From assembly GCA_947442905.1 (NCBI GenBank), contig CANEWV010000027.1, positions 1-10,635 on the forward strand: 10,635 bases of DNA, in the 5' to 3' direction. The stretch comes from Chitinophagaceae bacterium (lineage in GTDB: Bacteria > Bacteroidota > Bacteroidia > Chitinophagales > Chitinophagaceae). The notes beneath the pieces were generated by a model. That model worked only from the letters and a program-made list of their open reading frames with translations. It searched no databases and was not told the origin of the DNA. Made by a program: the position numbers and the translations under genes. Position 1 is the first letter of the stretch. Every line of letters starts with the position of its first letter. This document shows, piece by piece, positions 1 through 10,027 of the stretch.

Positions 1-1022
1 CTTAAACCACTACCGTCTACCCAAGATGGCTTTTGTGCTAAATCTGCTAAATCATTGGCGAGTAAATAAGCAATGGTTTTTTTATCATCAAAGCTTTGAT
101 GCAACTTATTACCTACCATTAAAAGCGCCTGCTCTGCATAAAAATTATCACTACGGTGCATGAGTGGTTTTAATAAAGAATCGAGGGGACGTGAATAAAT
201 AGTAGTTGCTGTAACTGGGACTGATTTATTACTAGCAGGATCCGCGGCAATAACTTTAGTGCCCCCTAAAGCATCTGATAAAAGAGAAGCTTCGAGCGTT
301 AAGGAAGTTGTTGTCCAATTAGAAGTACGGTAAGGAATTTCTTCTAGTGTTGTATTTCCAGATGAAGGCTGCACTAAAAATTGATTGTTAGCCATTTGTC
401 TAGATACGCCAAAACCCTTGTTAATAGTAGCTTGTAAGCCCTTGGTAGAATCTTTAAAAAACGAAGGCATCACTGTTAACTGACCTGCATTTTTTGTATA
501 CCGCACCACATTACCATACATGGGAAATGCAGAACGTGAAGGCATATAGGAAGCGTCATAATCATCCCAAGACCAGCCCTGTCCAAAAGGTTTAGCTGTA
601 AAACTTGGCGCATGCAAATAAATTGTATTGGCATTTTTTAAAACACCTAGTAATGGATGTGACGCATATTCTGGTTGTAAAAAAGTAGGATCTCCGGTAG
701 CGAATACGTGCATGCCAGAATCGGTGGCAAGTATTTGTGCGGCAGCAACACTATCTCCTAAATACTTTAATGCTGCAAAACAGGTAACAATTTTTGTATT
801 ACTTGCTGGCACAAAATATTTATTGGATTGATATGAAAACAAATTGGTGTTAGACGCTGGATCAAACACATGTATACCAATATGAGCACCAGATAAATTA
901 CTAGCTTCTATAATATTTTGACTGGCTGCTTTTTGTAGCTTTTGCTGCACCGAACATGCACTAAATTGTAGCACTGCGATAACGAGTGCAGTTAATTTAC
1001 TGGTACGACCCATCTTGTTCAT
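1..1022 (-). CDS. dacB: D-alanyl-D-alanine carboxypeptidase/endopeptidase, PBP4 (peptidase S13) family, partial
   Basis: Penicillin-binding protein of the PBP4/DacB type, which trims or cleaves D-Ala-containing peptide crosslinks of peptidoglycan in the periplasm. The reading frame is open from an ATG at 1022 to the window edge (340 complete codons). Two of the three active-site motifs are visible: SNTK with nucleophile Ser74, and SDN at 291-293 in the context HRSDNFYAEQALL. The family signatures GQGWSWDDY and, at the edge, VDGSGL are also present. The third motif (KTG) and the C-terminus lie outside the window. The N-terminus is a signal sequence ending FSAC, so Cys23 may be lipidated, although Phe at -3 makes this a relaxed lipobox. 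A second ATG at 1013 would shorten the protein by three residues. It lies 30 bases after the arginase-like gene. A TATATTTA box at 1049-1042 could be a promoter, but no -33 element is seen. Assignment to the family is secure; the lipoprotein call is tentative. Confidence 0.93.
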   Translation of the reverse strand, partial: MNKMGRTSKLTALVIAVLQFSACSVQQKLQKAASQNIIEASNLSGAHIGIHVFDPASNTNLFSYQSNKYFVPASNTKIVTCFAALKYLGDSVAAAQILATDSGMHVFATGDPTFLQPEYASHPLLGVLKNANTIYLHAPSFTAKPFGQGWSWDDYDASYMPSRSAFPMYGNVVRYTKNAGQLTVMPSFFKDSTKGLQATINKGFGVSRQMANNQFLVQPSSGNTTLEEIPYRTSNWTTTSLTLEASLLSDALGGTKVIAADPASNKSVPVTATTIYSRPLDSLLKPLMHRSDNFYAEQALLMVGNKLHQSFDDKKTIAYLLANDLADLAQKPSWVDGSGL

Positions 1023-1052
1023 GAATTGTTATTTTGTACCCTAAATATAAGG

Positions 1053-2195
1053 CTATAATCGTTCTACAGCGCGCATCCAGCGCTCAGGAATTTCATTTTT
1101 TCCGGCATGCAAATAATCTTTAAGGCTGCAAGCCACAAATTCTCCATCGTGTAATTGCATCCACCAACGTCCAGTTCTTTTGCTTTGTAAAAACACGGTT
1201 TGCACTTCTGCAAATGCCATCGTAAACTCGTTAAACTCGTTACGGTTAGCAAGCGAAGCTTCTTGTTTACCTCTGTTCACACCATCCATGATATACCATA
1301 ACATATGCGCAATTTGCTTGGCGGTCATTTGATGTACATCCTGCTCTGGCATATAACCATAAATGCCAATGGTGTTGCAAGTATGGCTCATTCCCGCATA
1401 CTGCGTTAACGTACAAGCTTCTTCGCCATTAAATCCATTGGGTGATAAATGATTGGCCGGCGCATGTGCATGTTGTATGGCCGCTATGTCGAAAGAAAAT
1501 AAATGTGAGTTACGAATGGCAGGTTCCATTTCTGAAATATCTTCTTTTACCTTACCTAAACGGTAGCAATCAAACCTAAATTTATCAATGGTTTCAAGCA
1601 TTTGCGGATGCATAAAATAACTCTGGAAACCAATATGATTGTAGTGCTTTAAATGATTGGGCATCCCTGTAAATAATTCTACTAAAAAATTATCGGCAGG
1701 TAATACACTCTCCATATCCATATCTATGCGGGCATCTACACATACCGCATCAATAATTTTATTTTCATGCACATAAGACTGGTACTGCGCGAGTGTAACA
1801 TCGTGAGAGCCACCCAATATCACCACTTTTTTACCGGCAGCCGTAAGCTCATTAATAACCATACGAAGCGCCGCATAACTATCTTGTAGTGTAGCGCCAC
1901 ATTTAACGTTACCAATATCTGCTACTGTAACGGCTGTATGCCAGTGGTATAAATTATAAAATGCAAGCCTGATGGCATCTGGCGCATCGGTGCTCGTATA
2001 TTCGATACCGGCACCACGCATTTCGCCACAGCCTACTAAAACAATATCTGCATTTTCTAGATCAGGGAAACTATGATCATACACCGCTATATGCGTTCCT
2101 AATTGCGTGTCTTTAAAGCCTTCATCCTGGGTTAATTGAGCAATATTAACGGGCTCCAGAAAATCAATCACAGAATCTAAAGAGGAACTTGACAT
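1053..2195 (-). CDS. arginase/formimidoylglutamase-fold protein with an incomplete metal site
   Basis: Ureohydrolase-superfamily protein of 380 residues, the type usually annotated in Bacteroidota as formimidoylglutamase (the HutG step, formimidoyl-glutamate to glutamate plus formamide). The fold markers are visible: an N-terminal VLVGCGEMRG strand-loop, GGSHD at 129-133 with His131, DARIDMD at 154-160, and SFDIAAIQ at 234-241. Active family members carry two manganese ions bound by GGxH, DxHxD and SxDxDxxDP. Here the histidine of DxHxD is Arg156 (codon CGC), the second aspartate of the last motif is Ala238, and the usual Asp-Pro is Gln241-His242. Three of the six expected metal-site positions are therefore kept at best around each ion, and hydrolase activity is doubtful. 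No other histidine-degradation gene is nearby. It lies 56 bases downstream of the response-regulator gene. It may be a scaffold or a binding protein; I would not give it the symbol hutG. Confidence 0.85.
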   Translation of the reverse strand: MSSSSLDSVIDFLEPVNIAQLTQDEGFKDTQLGTHIAVYDHSFPDLENADIVLVGCGEMRGAGIEYTSTDAPDAIRLAFYNLYHWHTAVTVADIGNVKCGATLQDSYAALRMVINELTAAGKKVVILGGSHDVTLAQYQSYVHENKIIDAVCVDARIDMDMESVLPADNFLVELFTGMPNHLKHYNHIGFQSYFMHPQMLETIDKFRFDCYRLGKVKEDISEMEPAIRNSHLFSFDIAAIQHAHAPANHLSPNGFNGEEACTLTQYAGMSHTCNTIGIYGYMPEQDVHQMTAKQIAHMLWYIMDGVNRGKQEASLANRNEFNEFTMAFAEVQTVFLQSKRTGRWWMQLHDGEFVACSLKDYLHAGKNEIPERWMRAVERL

Positions 2196-2251
2196 AGCTA
2201 GTTATTTGTGTCACTATAACGTGTAACCAGCCCTAAAATTGCGTCCGAATC

Positions 2252-2959
2252 TTAGATTTCTGTATACTTATAGCCTACCCCCCTAACCGAATGAAAGTAC
2301 TGAGGATGGCGACTGTCGGCTTCAAAATATTTCCGAAAACTGAGGATAAAATTATCGATGGTTCGGGTGGTTGGATATACTTGATAGCCCCAAACTACTT
2401 GTAGTATTTTTTCGCGGGTAACCACTTCACCTTTGTTTTCGATGAGTAGTTTTAAAAGCATCACTTCTTTTTTACTAAGCTCTACATGGTCTCCACTATA
2501 ACAGGTAGCCGTTTGTGCTTTAAAATCGATGGTATTATTACCAAATGCATACGTATCTGCAAGGGTATGCTTATCCTGAATACGCTTATTTTTGTCAATG
2601 AGTTTTTCTACGCGAAGCAGTAACTCTTCGAGGTTAAAGGGCTTGGTTAAATAATCATCGGCACCTTTTTTTAACCCCATAACCCTATCTGTACTTGCAT
2701 TTTTTGCACTTAATATTAAAATGGGTACTTCGTTGTTGGCCACACGCACGGCTTCGGTAACTGCAATGCCATCCAACTCTGGAAGCATAATATCCATGAT
2801 GATTAAATGAAAAAACTCATTGGAAATTTTTTTAAGGGCTACCGCTCCATCAAAAGCAGATGTAACCTCATACCCTTCCATCTCCAAGTTGAGCTTTAGG
2901 GTTTCGTGGAGGTTTTCCTCATCTTCTACTAATAATATGGATGCTTTGGTTGTTGGCAT
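2252..2959 (-). CDS. OmpR/PhoB-family response regulator
   Basis: Cytoplasmic DNA-binding response regulator of 235 residues, typical for the family. The receiver domain (about 7-122) has the acidic pocket Glu12/Asp13, phospho-acceptor Asp56 in IIMDIMLPELDG, the switch serine Ser84 and conserved Lys106 in the TKPF motif. The C-terminal winged helix (about 135-234) shows the family pattern LSKKEVMLLKLL, the recognition-helix region TTRTIDNFI and the wing VRGVGYKY. Its ATG overlaps the stop of the sensor kinase by one base (TAATG, 2961-2957), so the two are translationally coupled and form a cognate pair. The target genes cannot be read from the sequence; the neighbouring gldH is an obvious candidate for a functional link, but that is inference. 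Confidence 0.96.
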   Translation of the reverse strand: MPTTKASILLVEDEENLHETLKLNLEMEGYEVTSAFDGAVALKKISNEFFHLIIMDIMLPELDGIAVTEAVRVANNEVPILILSAKNASTDRVMGLKKGADDYLTKPFNLEELLLRVEKLIDKNKRIQDKHTLADTYAFGNNTIDFKAQTATCYSGDHVELSKKEVMLLKLLIENKGEVVTREKILQVVWGYQVYPTTRTIDNFILSFRKYFEADSRHPQYFHSVRGVGYKYTEI

Positions 2960-3951
2960 TAGCTATTAAATGTTACAACAAAATTACTGCCTTGTGGTTT
3001 GCTATCTGTCACAGAAATGTTTGCATTGTGGTTTTCAGCAATTTTTTTGCACAAATAGAGCCCAAGACCCGTGCCTTTGGTGTTACGGGTAGCTTCGGAG
3101 CCAATTCGGTAAAACTTTTCAAATATTTTTTGCTTTTCGTTGTCAGGAATGCCTTTACCGCTATCGATAACTTCGAGTTTGATATGTTTACCCTGCTGCG
3201 CCAGTATCACTTTAATTTCTGTGTTTTGAGGTGCATATTTATGTGCATTTTCTAATAGATTGTTCACCAGCATTTGAAGTAGCAGCGTTTCACCATCTAA
3301 ATACAACGTTGGCTCTATTTGCTCTATTACTAGCCTTGATGGATAATGCTGTTTAAACGTATCGATGCATCCTTCTAGTAAATCAGAAAAATTAATTTCG
3401 GTACGGGCTTCTTGATAATCTTTTCCATCTAGTTGAGACGCTAATAAAATATTATCACAAAGCATGTTTAAGCGGTTGGCTTCTTGTAATGTGCTTGCAA
3501 TCATTTTATCTTGTTGCGCCGGATCTAGTTTTCTTTTTTGAAGGGTTTCTAAATTGAGTTGCGTTACTGCAATGGGTGTTTTTAATTCGTGGGTAACAGC
3601 CATCATAAAATTTTGCTGCTGTTCTGAAGCCCTAATTTGTCTGCGCGTAGCCCTATACACATACACAGCACCGACTAAAATGAGGGCTAAAAAAGTGAGC
3701 CCTTCGGCAATGTATTGCACTCTTTTTCGAGACTGCATTTTTAATAGTTGTTCTACCGTTTGCTTTGGCATAATCGGCTGAGCCTGCGTTCCAGTAATTT
3801 GCTGCAACTGAACGGCAACAAGGGTATCGTTTTGTTTTACAAGTGCAATAAACCACCACAACAGGGCAGCAATCATATAAATGAGAAGCGCCCAATACAC
3901 CACTTTTACAGCAGTTAGTTTTCGGTTAATTTTTGGGCTAATTTTTTCCAT
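2959..3951 (-). CDS. membrane sensor histidine kinase
   Basis: Sensor kinase of 330 residues that would phosphorylate the response regulator encoded immediately downstream. Two membrane segments are visible (about 17-38 and 81-99) enclosing a short extracytoplasmic segment of roughly 42 residues rich in Gln and Thr. Only about 20 residues, with no recognisable HAMP domain, separate the second segment from the dimerisation helix. Catalytic boxes are all present: H-box HELKTP with phospho-acceptor His121, N-box NNLLEN at 230-235, G1 DSGKGIPD at 263-270, F-box around 277-280 and G2 GTGLG at 293-297. The small sensor region suggests that it senses the membrane or a partner protein rather than binding a large ligand. 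It begins 2 bases after gldH stops and ends in a TAATG overlap with the regulator gene, so gldH, kinase and regulator are read as one message. Confidence 0.96.
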   Translation of the reverse strand: MEKISPKINRKLTAVKVVYWALLIYMIAALLWWFIALVKQNDTLVAVQLQQITGTQAQPIMPKQTVEQLLKMQSRKRVQYIAEGLTFLALILVGAVYVYRATRRQIRASEQQQNFMMAVTHELKTPIAVTQLNLETLQKRKLDPAQQDKMIASTLQEANRLNMLCDNILLASQLDGKDYQEARTEINFSDLLEGCIDTFKQHYPSRLVIEQIEPTLYLDGETLLLQMLVNNLLENAHKYAPQNTEIKVILAQQGKHIKLEVIDSGKGIPDNEKQKIFEKFYRIGSEATRNTKGTGLGLYLCKKIAENHNANISVTDSKPQGSNFVVTFNS

Positions 3952-3953
3952 GC

Positions 3954-4436
3954 TTAGGGCAATGCTTTTTCAACGCGAATACCTGCACTTAATACAGCAG
4001 CAAGTGGCTCATCACGCATTGCTTGTGCGATGGTAAAACTATACACCCCTGCTTTTAATGCAACAGGTGCTTTTGTAATTTTAATTCTACTATCAAAAAT
4101 GTCATCCATGCCAGCACCCAACCAACCATTTGCGTTGTCGGCGAGTTTTAAATTTACAAGTTGTGTTTGTTTGTTACCCGCCGGTGATTGTGTGGTAATG
4201 TTTACCCAAATATTATTGTACTTGTAAGCATCCGTATGTCTGATAACAAAATAAATATGATAAGGGGCAGTGGTATCTTTTACTTCAAATGAAAACACAG
4301 GCTGCTTAGATACATGCCACTCGTTTTTTGGAAAACTTTCAAATTTTTCAAAAACATCAATGGTATTGCATGAAAACAGGACCATACAACTTAGAAAGCA
4401 GGTTGTCAAAAGTCCTAATAAGCTAATTTTTTTCAC
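3954..4436 (-). CDS. gldH: gliding motility lipoprotein GldH
   Basis: Lipoprotein of 160 residues matching the GldH family, one of the Gld proteins required for gliding in Flavobacterium and also present in many non-gliding Bacteroidota. The signal peptide ends in LFSC, giving a lipidated Cys23. The mature part has the family pattern: an early aromatic NEWHVSKQPVFSFEV region, a central DAYKYNNIWV stretch, then NGWLGAGMDDIFD and a C-terminal GVYSFTIAQAMR segment. It is recognised from memory of the family; no search was run. It follows yicC by 42 bases, in which a TAATTTTA box (4458-4451) could be an internal promoter with a poorly spaced TTTG upstream. The two-component genes follow directly. 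Its biochemical role is not known, even in Flavobacterium. Confidence 0.85.
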   Translation of the reverse strand: MKKISLLGLLTTCFLSCMVLFSCNTIDVFEKFESFPKNEWHVSKQPVFSFEVKDTTAPYHIYFVIRHTDAYKYNNIWVNITTQSPAGNKQTQLVNLKLADNANGWLGAGMDDIFDSRIKITKAPVALKAGVYSFTIAQAMRDEPLAAVLSAGIRVEKALP

Positions 4437-4478
4437 CGATCTATTTTATATAAAATTACAGACTTGCAAACACAAATC

Positions 4479-5354
4479 TTATAAAACGTTCAATATTTGT
4501 TCTTTTGCTTTTTCGAGTTCATCTTTCATCAAAATCACCAGCTGCTGAATTTCAACGTCATTGGCTTTAGAGCCCGTGGTGTTGATTTCGCGACCAAATT
4601 CTTGTAAAATAAAAGAGAGCTTTTTACCCTTGCTGAGTTCTTTTTCGGCTAAAATGGATCTGAAGTAAGCACAGTGGTTGTTTAAACGTACTTGCTCTTC
4701 ACTGATGTCTATTTTTTCGATATAATAAATAAGCTCTTGCTCTAAACGGTTGCCATCGTAATTATCCTTTCCAACCTGCTCCTCTAAAAGTTTAACAAGA
4801 CCCTCTTTGATTTTGATACGGCGCTTGGGCGCTAATACCGTAAGCGCTTCTTGATGTTTTTCAATATTACTTACACGCAGTAACAAATCGGCTTCTAAAG
4901 ACAAGCCTTCATTTTTACGGTGTTCATTTAATTGATAAATAGCTCCTTTTAATACTTTTTGGAAACCTTCCCAATCAGTGTCAGACAAGGTTTCAGAAGA
5001 AGCGGTAATCACTTCTGGAAGTTTTAATAAAGTGCTTAACAAATCACCCTCTGGAAGCCCCAGCTCTTTTGCAAGCGCTGCCACTGGCTCGTAATATGCT
5101 TTTGCTAAATCGGTATTGATAGAAACCGGTTTACCTGTTCCATTTTGTTTGATGGTAATAAAACATTCTACACTTCCTCTTTGTAAACCTTCATTGAGCA
5201 TGTTTCTAATGTCAAACTCAAATGGTTTTAACAAAGCTGGAATATTGATACGAAGATCAAACTGCTTACCATTTAACGAACGCACTTCTACTAAAAAAGT
5301 TTTGTCGCCAATGGTTTGTTCGGCCCTACCGTATCCTGTCATGGAATATAACAT
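4479..5354 (-). CDS. yicC: YicC-family endoribonuclease
   Basis: Cytoplasmic protein of 291 residues with the full two-domain YicC layout. The N-terminal domain starts with the hallmark MTGYGR (residues 5-10), followed by EVRSLNGKQFDLRI. The C-terminal DUF1732 domain (about 205-291) carries LEQELIYYIEKIDISEEQVRL and GREINTTGSKAND. E. coli YicC is an oligomeric endoribonuclease linked to small-RNA turnover; the same activity is inferred here from family membership. In many bacteria yicC is followed by the guanylate kinase gene gmk, but here gldH follows instead. The start is 17 bases after the stop of the Nudix-type regulator gene, which suggests cotranscription. Confidence 0.93.
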   Translation of the reverse strand: MLYSMTGYGRAEQTIGDKTFLVEVRSLNGKQFDLRINIPALLKPFEFDIRNMLNEGLQRGSVECFITIKQNGTGKPVSINTDLAKAYYEPVAALAKELGLPEGDLLSTLLKLPEVITASSETLSDTDWEGFQKVLKGAIYQLNEHRKNEGLSLEADLLLRVSNIEKHQEALTVLAPKRRIKIKEGLVKLLEEQVGKDNYDGNRLEQELIYYIEKIDISEEQVRLNNHCAYFRSILAEKELSKGKKLSFILQEFGREINTTGSKANDVEIQQLVILMKDELEKAKEQILNVL

Positions 5355-5371
5355 AGTAACTATTTATTTTT

Positions 5372-6109
5372 TTAAAAATCGATGCCCACCCATTTCCGTT
5401 TGCTCTGTTCGTACTTTTTAAAGTCAAACTTATAAAGCTTACCTGGCCTGTGTGGCACGTCCTGCTCAATTTCATTGATATCAATTAAGAGCTTCATGGA
5501 TGCAAACTTTTTTCTAAAGTTGCGTCTATCAAGCGTTAATCCAGAAATCGCTTCGTACAAGTTTTGAAGTTCACGGAGCGAAAATTTTTCGGGCAACAAA
5601 TTAAAACCAAGCGGATGTTCTTGAATTCTTTTTTGCAACCAAGCATGACAAGCGTCTACAATTTCTTTATGGTCAAATGCCATTTCATGTAAATCTTCAA
5701 CACTATGCCAGTGGAGCTCGTTGGCTGTTATGGCTAATGCGTGGTGGTTGATATTTAGAAGCGAGCAATAAGCAACCGTAATTACCCGGCCACCAGGGTG
5801 ACGCGTAGGATGCCCAAATGTTTTTACCTGATCGAGGTATACATCTTTCATACCCGTTCTTTCCTGTAGCACACGGTAAGCGGCGTCGTCTAATTCTTCA
5901 TTGTCTTTTACCATGTCACCAAGTAATGAAAACATGCCCTTATAAATTGCCAAGTCACTTTTAATGAGAAGTACCTTCAGCTTATTTTCTTCAAAACCAA
6001 AAATCACACAATCCACCGTTAACGGCACTTTAGGGTAGGATACCACTAATTGAACCGCATCATTTACCTGCTCGTTGTTGCTTATTTTAGATGGTTTTTT
6101 TGTGCTCAT
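5372..6109 (-). CDS. Nudix-fold transcriptional regulator (NrtR/AraR-like)
   Basis: Protein of 245 residues with an N-terminal Nudix domain (about 25-160) and a C-terminal winged helix (about 174-235, with FSLRELQNLYEAISG, LDRRNFRKKF and HRPGKLYKFD). This layout defines the NrtR group, in which the Nudix domain senses a ligand, ADP-ribose for NrtR and arabinose for the Bacteroides AraR. The Nudix box at 64-87 is degenerate: the canonical RExxEE reads Arg79-Val80-Leu81-Gln82-Glu83-Arg84, and one extra residue lies between the Gly and first Glu, so hydrolysis is unlikely. An upstream ATG at 6217 would add 36 residues. I prefer 6109 because the extra segment does not resemble the family and would overlap the promoter region of the divergent ligA. 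TTTG (6191-6188) and TAAACTTTG (6164-6156) form a weak promoter candidate. The effector and regulon are unknown; no NAD or arabinose genes are adjacent. Confidence 0.85.
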   Translation of the reverse strand: MSTKKPSKISNNEQVNDAVQLVVSYPKVPLTVDCVIFGFEENKLKVLLIKSDLAIYKGMFSLLGDMVKDNEELDDAAYRVLQERTGMKDVYLDQVKTFGHPTRHPGGRVITVAYCSLLNINHHALAITANELHWHSVEDLHEMAFDHKEIVDACHAWLQKRIQEHPLGFNLLPEKFSLRELQNLYEAISGLTLDRRNFRKKFASMKLLIDINEIEQDVPHRPGKLYKFDFKKYEQSKRKWVGIDF

Positions 6110-6121
6110 AGGAAAAAGTAC

Positions 6122-6135
6122 AAGGGCTATCCCTT
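6122..6135. repeat. short inverted repeat upstream of the Nudix regulator
   Basis: AAGGG and CCCTT arms separated by CTAT lie 13 bases ahead of the preferred start of the regulator gene and between the two divergent transcription units. It could be an operator for self-regulation or a small hairpin in the untranslated leader. The arms are only five bases long, so chance is possible. Confidence 0.3.
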
Positions 6136-6213
6136 TTTTGTGGTTTGGCAATATACAAAGTTTAGGATTAGTGTATATAAATCGTTTCAAACCATAGGTA
6201 ACTAGGTCCGTAA

Positions 6214-8361
<2,148 letters not shown>

Positions 8362-8363
8362 AC

Positions 8364-9035
8364 ATGTTAGCACCAGCCACTTTACAGTTTTTAAAAGCAC
8401 TCGATAAAAACAACAACAAAGCATGGTTTGATGCGCACCGCAAACAGTATGATGCGGCTAAACTAAATTTTGCGGAACTCACACAGCAAGTGATTACGCA
8501 GTTTGGCAAAAAAGAGCCATCCATTGCATTACTACAGCCAAAAGAATGCGTGTTTAGAATAAACAGAGACGTACGTTTTAGTAAAAACAAAGCACCCTAT
8601 AAAAACAATATGGGTGCTAGCATAAAAGCGGGCGGAAAAAAATCTTTACTAGCAGGTTACTATATTCATTTGGAACCAGGTGGCAAAAGCTTTGTGGGCG
8701 GCGGACTCTATATGCCGGATGCTGCTATTGTTGGAAAAGTAAGACAGGAAATTGATTATAATTACGCAACGTTTTTGCGCATCGTAGAAAACAAGAAATT
8801 TATAGCGCAGTATGGTGGACTAGATTTTTCGGAAGGGTTAAGTTTAGTAAGAGAACCTAAAGGCTATGAAAAAGAAAACCCTGCTATTAAGTACCTGAAA
8901 TTAAAAAGTTGGATTGCAACGGCCCCGCTGTGTGGTACTGCGTTACAAGATAAAAACCTTGCAACGCAGCTCACAAAAGCGTTTGAATATTTACAACCAC
9001 TCATTTCATTTTTAAACGAAGCCCTTGAGGCGTAA
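8364..9035 (+). CDS. DUF2461 (TIGR02453) family protein
   Basis: Protein of 223 residues of a widespread family without a settled function. Recognisable family signatures are the N-terminal LQFLKALDKNNNKAWFDAHR, the central FRINRDVRFSKNKAPYKNNM (64-83), then YYIHLEPGGKSFVGGGLYMP, and a late basic-aromatic region around KGYEKENPAIKYLKLKSW. No signal peptide or membrane segment is visible, so it is probably cytoplasmic. It starts 2 bases after the ligA stop and is presumably cotranscribed, but a functional connection to DNA ligation is not shown. The last 24 bases overlap the 3' end of the convergent asd gene. Confidence 0.92.
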   Translation: MLAPATLQFLKALDKNNNKAWFDAHRKQYDAAKLNFAELTQQVITQFGKKEPSIALLQPKECVFRINRDVRFSKNKAPYKNNMGASIKAGGKKSLLAGYYIHLEPGGKSFVGGGLYMPDAAIVGKVRQEIDYNYATFLRIVENKKFIAQYGGLDFSEGLSLVREPKGYEKENPAIKYLKLKSWIATAPLCGTALQDKNLATQLTKAFEYLQPLISFLNEALEA

Positions 9036-10001
9036 GTACTCTGCAATTTGTACCGCGTTGGTAGCAGCACCTTTACGTAGATTATCACTTACCACCCACA
9101 TGTTTAATGTTTTAGGTTGTGTTTCGTCACGTCGTAATCTTCCAACAAACACTTCGTCTTTTTCATGTGCCCATAATGGCATTGGATACAGTTGTTCATT
9201 GTCGTTTTGTTGCACCACAACACCTGGCGCTGCCGCAAGTAAAGCAGTTAATTCTGCTAAATCATATTCGTTTTCAAACTCTACATTCACGCTCTCGCTA
9301 TGACCACCTACTACTGGAATACGCACTGTGGTAGCCGTTACTTTAATAGTATCATCTTGCATAATTTTGCAAGTCTCTTTTACCATTTTCATTTCTTCTT
9401 TGGTATAACCATTATCTAAGAAAACATCAATTTGAGGAATCACGTTTAAATCGATTTGGTATTTGTATGCCATATCACCCTCTTTGCCTGCACGTTCATT
9501 AAAGAGTTGATCTACCGCTTGTTTACCCGTACCCGTTACACTTTGGTAAGTGCTTACGACCACACGCTTAATTTTATATTTAGTGTGTAATGGTTGTAGC
9601 GCTACCACCATTTGAATGGTAGAACAATTGGGGTTTGCAATGATATAATCATCCGCTGTTAATACAGCCGCGTTAACTTCTGGTACTACTAATTTTTTAG
9701 TAGGATCCATACGCCACGCCGAAGAGTTATCAATTACGCGAATGCCAGCAGCTGCATACTTAGGTGCCCATTCAAGTGAAGTACTTCCACCTGCCGAAAA
9801 TATAGCAACAGCAGGTTTAGCGGCGATACCGTCTTCCATACTTACTACCTTGTACGCTTTCCCTTTAAATTGAACTTCTTTACCAACAGATCTTTCTGAT
9901 GCTACCGGTACAATTTCAGTGACAGGAAAATTACGTTCGGCAAGTACTTGTAACATTTTTGTACCTACCAGGCCAGTTGCCCCTACGACTGCTACTTTCA
10001 T
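9012..10001 (-). CDS. asd: aspartate-semialdehyde dehydrogenase
   Basis: Cytoplasmic enzyme of 329 residues that reduces aspartyl-4-phosphate to aspartate semialdehyde with NADPH, the shared step toward lysine/diaminopimelate, threonine, isoleucine and methionine. The NADP-binding loop GATGLVG is at 7-13. DNSSAWRMD (91-99) is the phosphate-binding region. Catalytic Cys126 lies in NPNCSTIQ, and the substrate Arg227 and general-base His234 lie in VRIPVVGGHSE. Length and motifs are normal for the bacterial family. The ATG at 10001 follows an intrinsic terminator by 26 bases. That terminator is preceded by a short lysine-rich leader ORF, so expression is probably controlled by attenuation. The 3' end overlaps the DUF2461 gene tail-to-tail. 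Confidence 0.98.
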   Translation of the reverse strand: MKVAVVGATGLVGTKMLQVLAERNFPVTEIVPVASERSVGKEVQFKGKAYKVVSMEDGIAAKPAVAIFSAGGSTSLEWAPKYAAAGIRVIDNSSAWRMDPTKKLVVPEVNAAVLTADDYIIANPNCSTIQMVVALQPLHTKYKIKRVVVSTYQSVTGTGKQAVDQLFNERAGKEGDMAYKYQIDLNVIPQIDVFLDNGYTKEEMKMVKETCKIMQDDTIKVTATTVRIPVVGGHSESVNVEFENEYDLAELTALLAAAPGVVVQQNDNEQLYPMPLWAHEKDEVFVGRLRRDETQPKTLNMWVVSDNLRKGAATNAVQIAEYLRLKGFV

Positions 10002-10027
10002 TTTTTTAGTTTTTGTTTCTTATGGTT

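Noticed and set aside
628..831. Plus-strand open frame inside the dacB region
   Set aside because: It is antisense to a well-supported PBP4 frame containing the SNTK motif, and its translation has no recognisable features.
2941..3255. Plus-strand open frame opposite the sensor kinase
   Set aside because: It is a shadow of the kinase ATPase domain; the hydrophobic, Phe- and Cys-rich translation is typical of antisense reading of AT-rich coding DNA.
4270..4548. Plus-strand open frame across the gldH-yicC junction
   Set aside because: It spans the ends of two real genes on the other strand and has no motif or promoter of its own.
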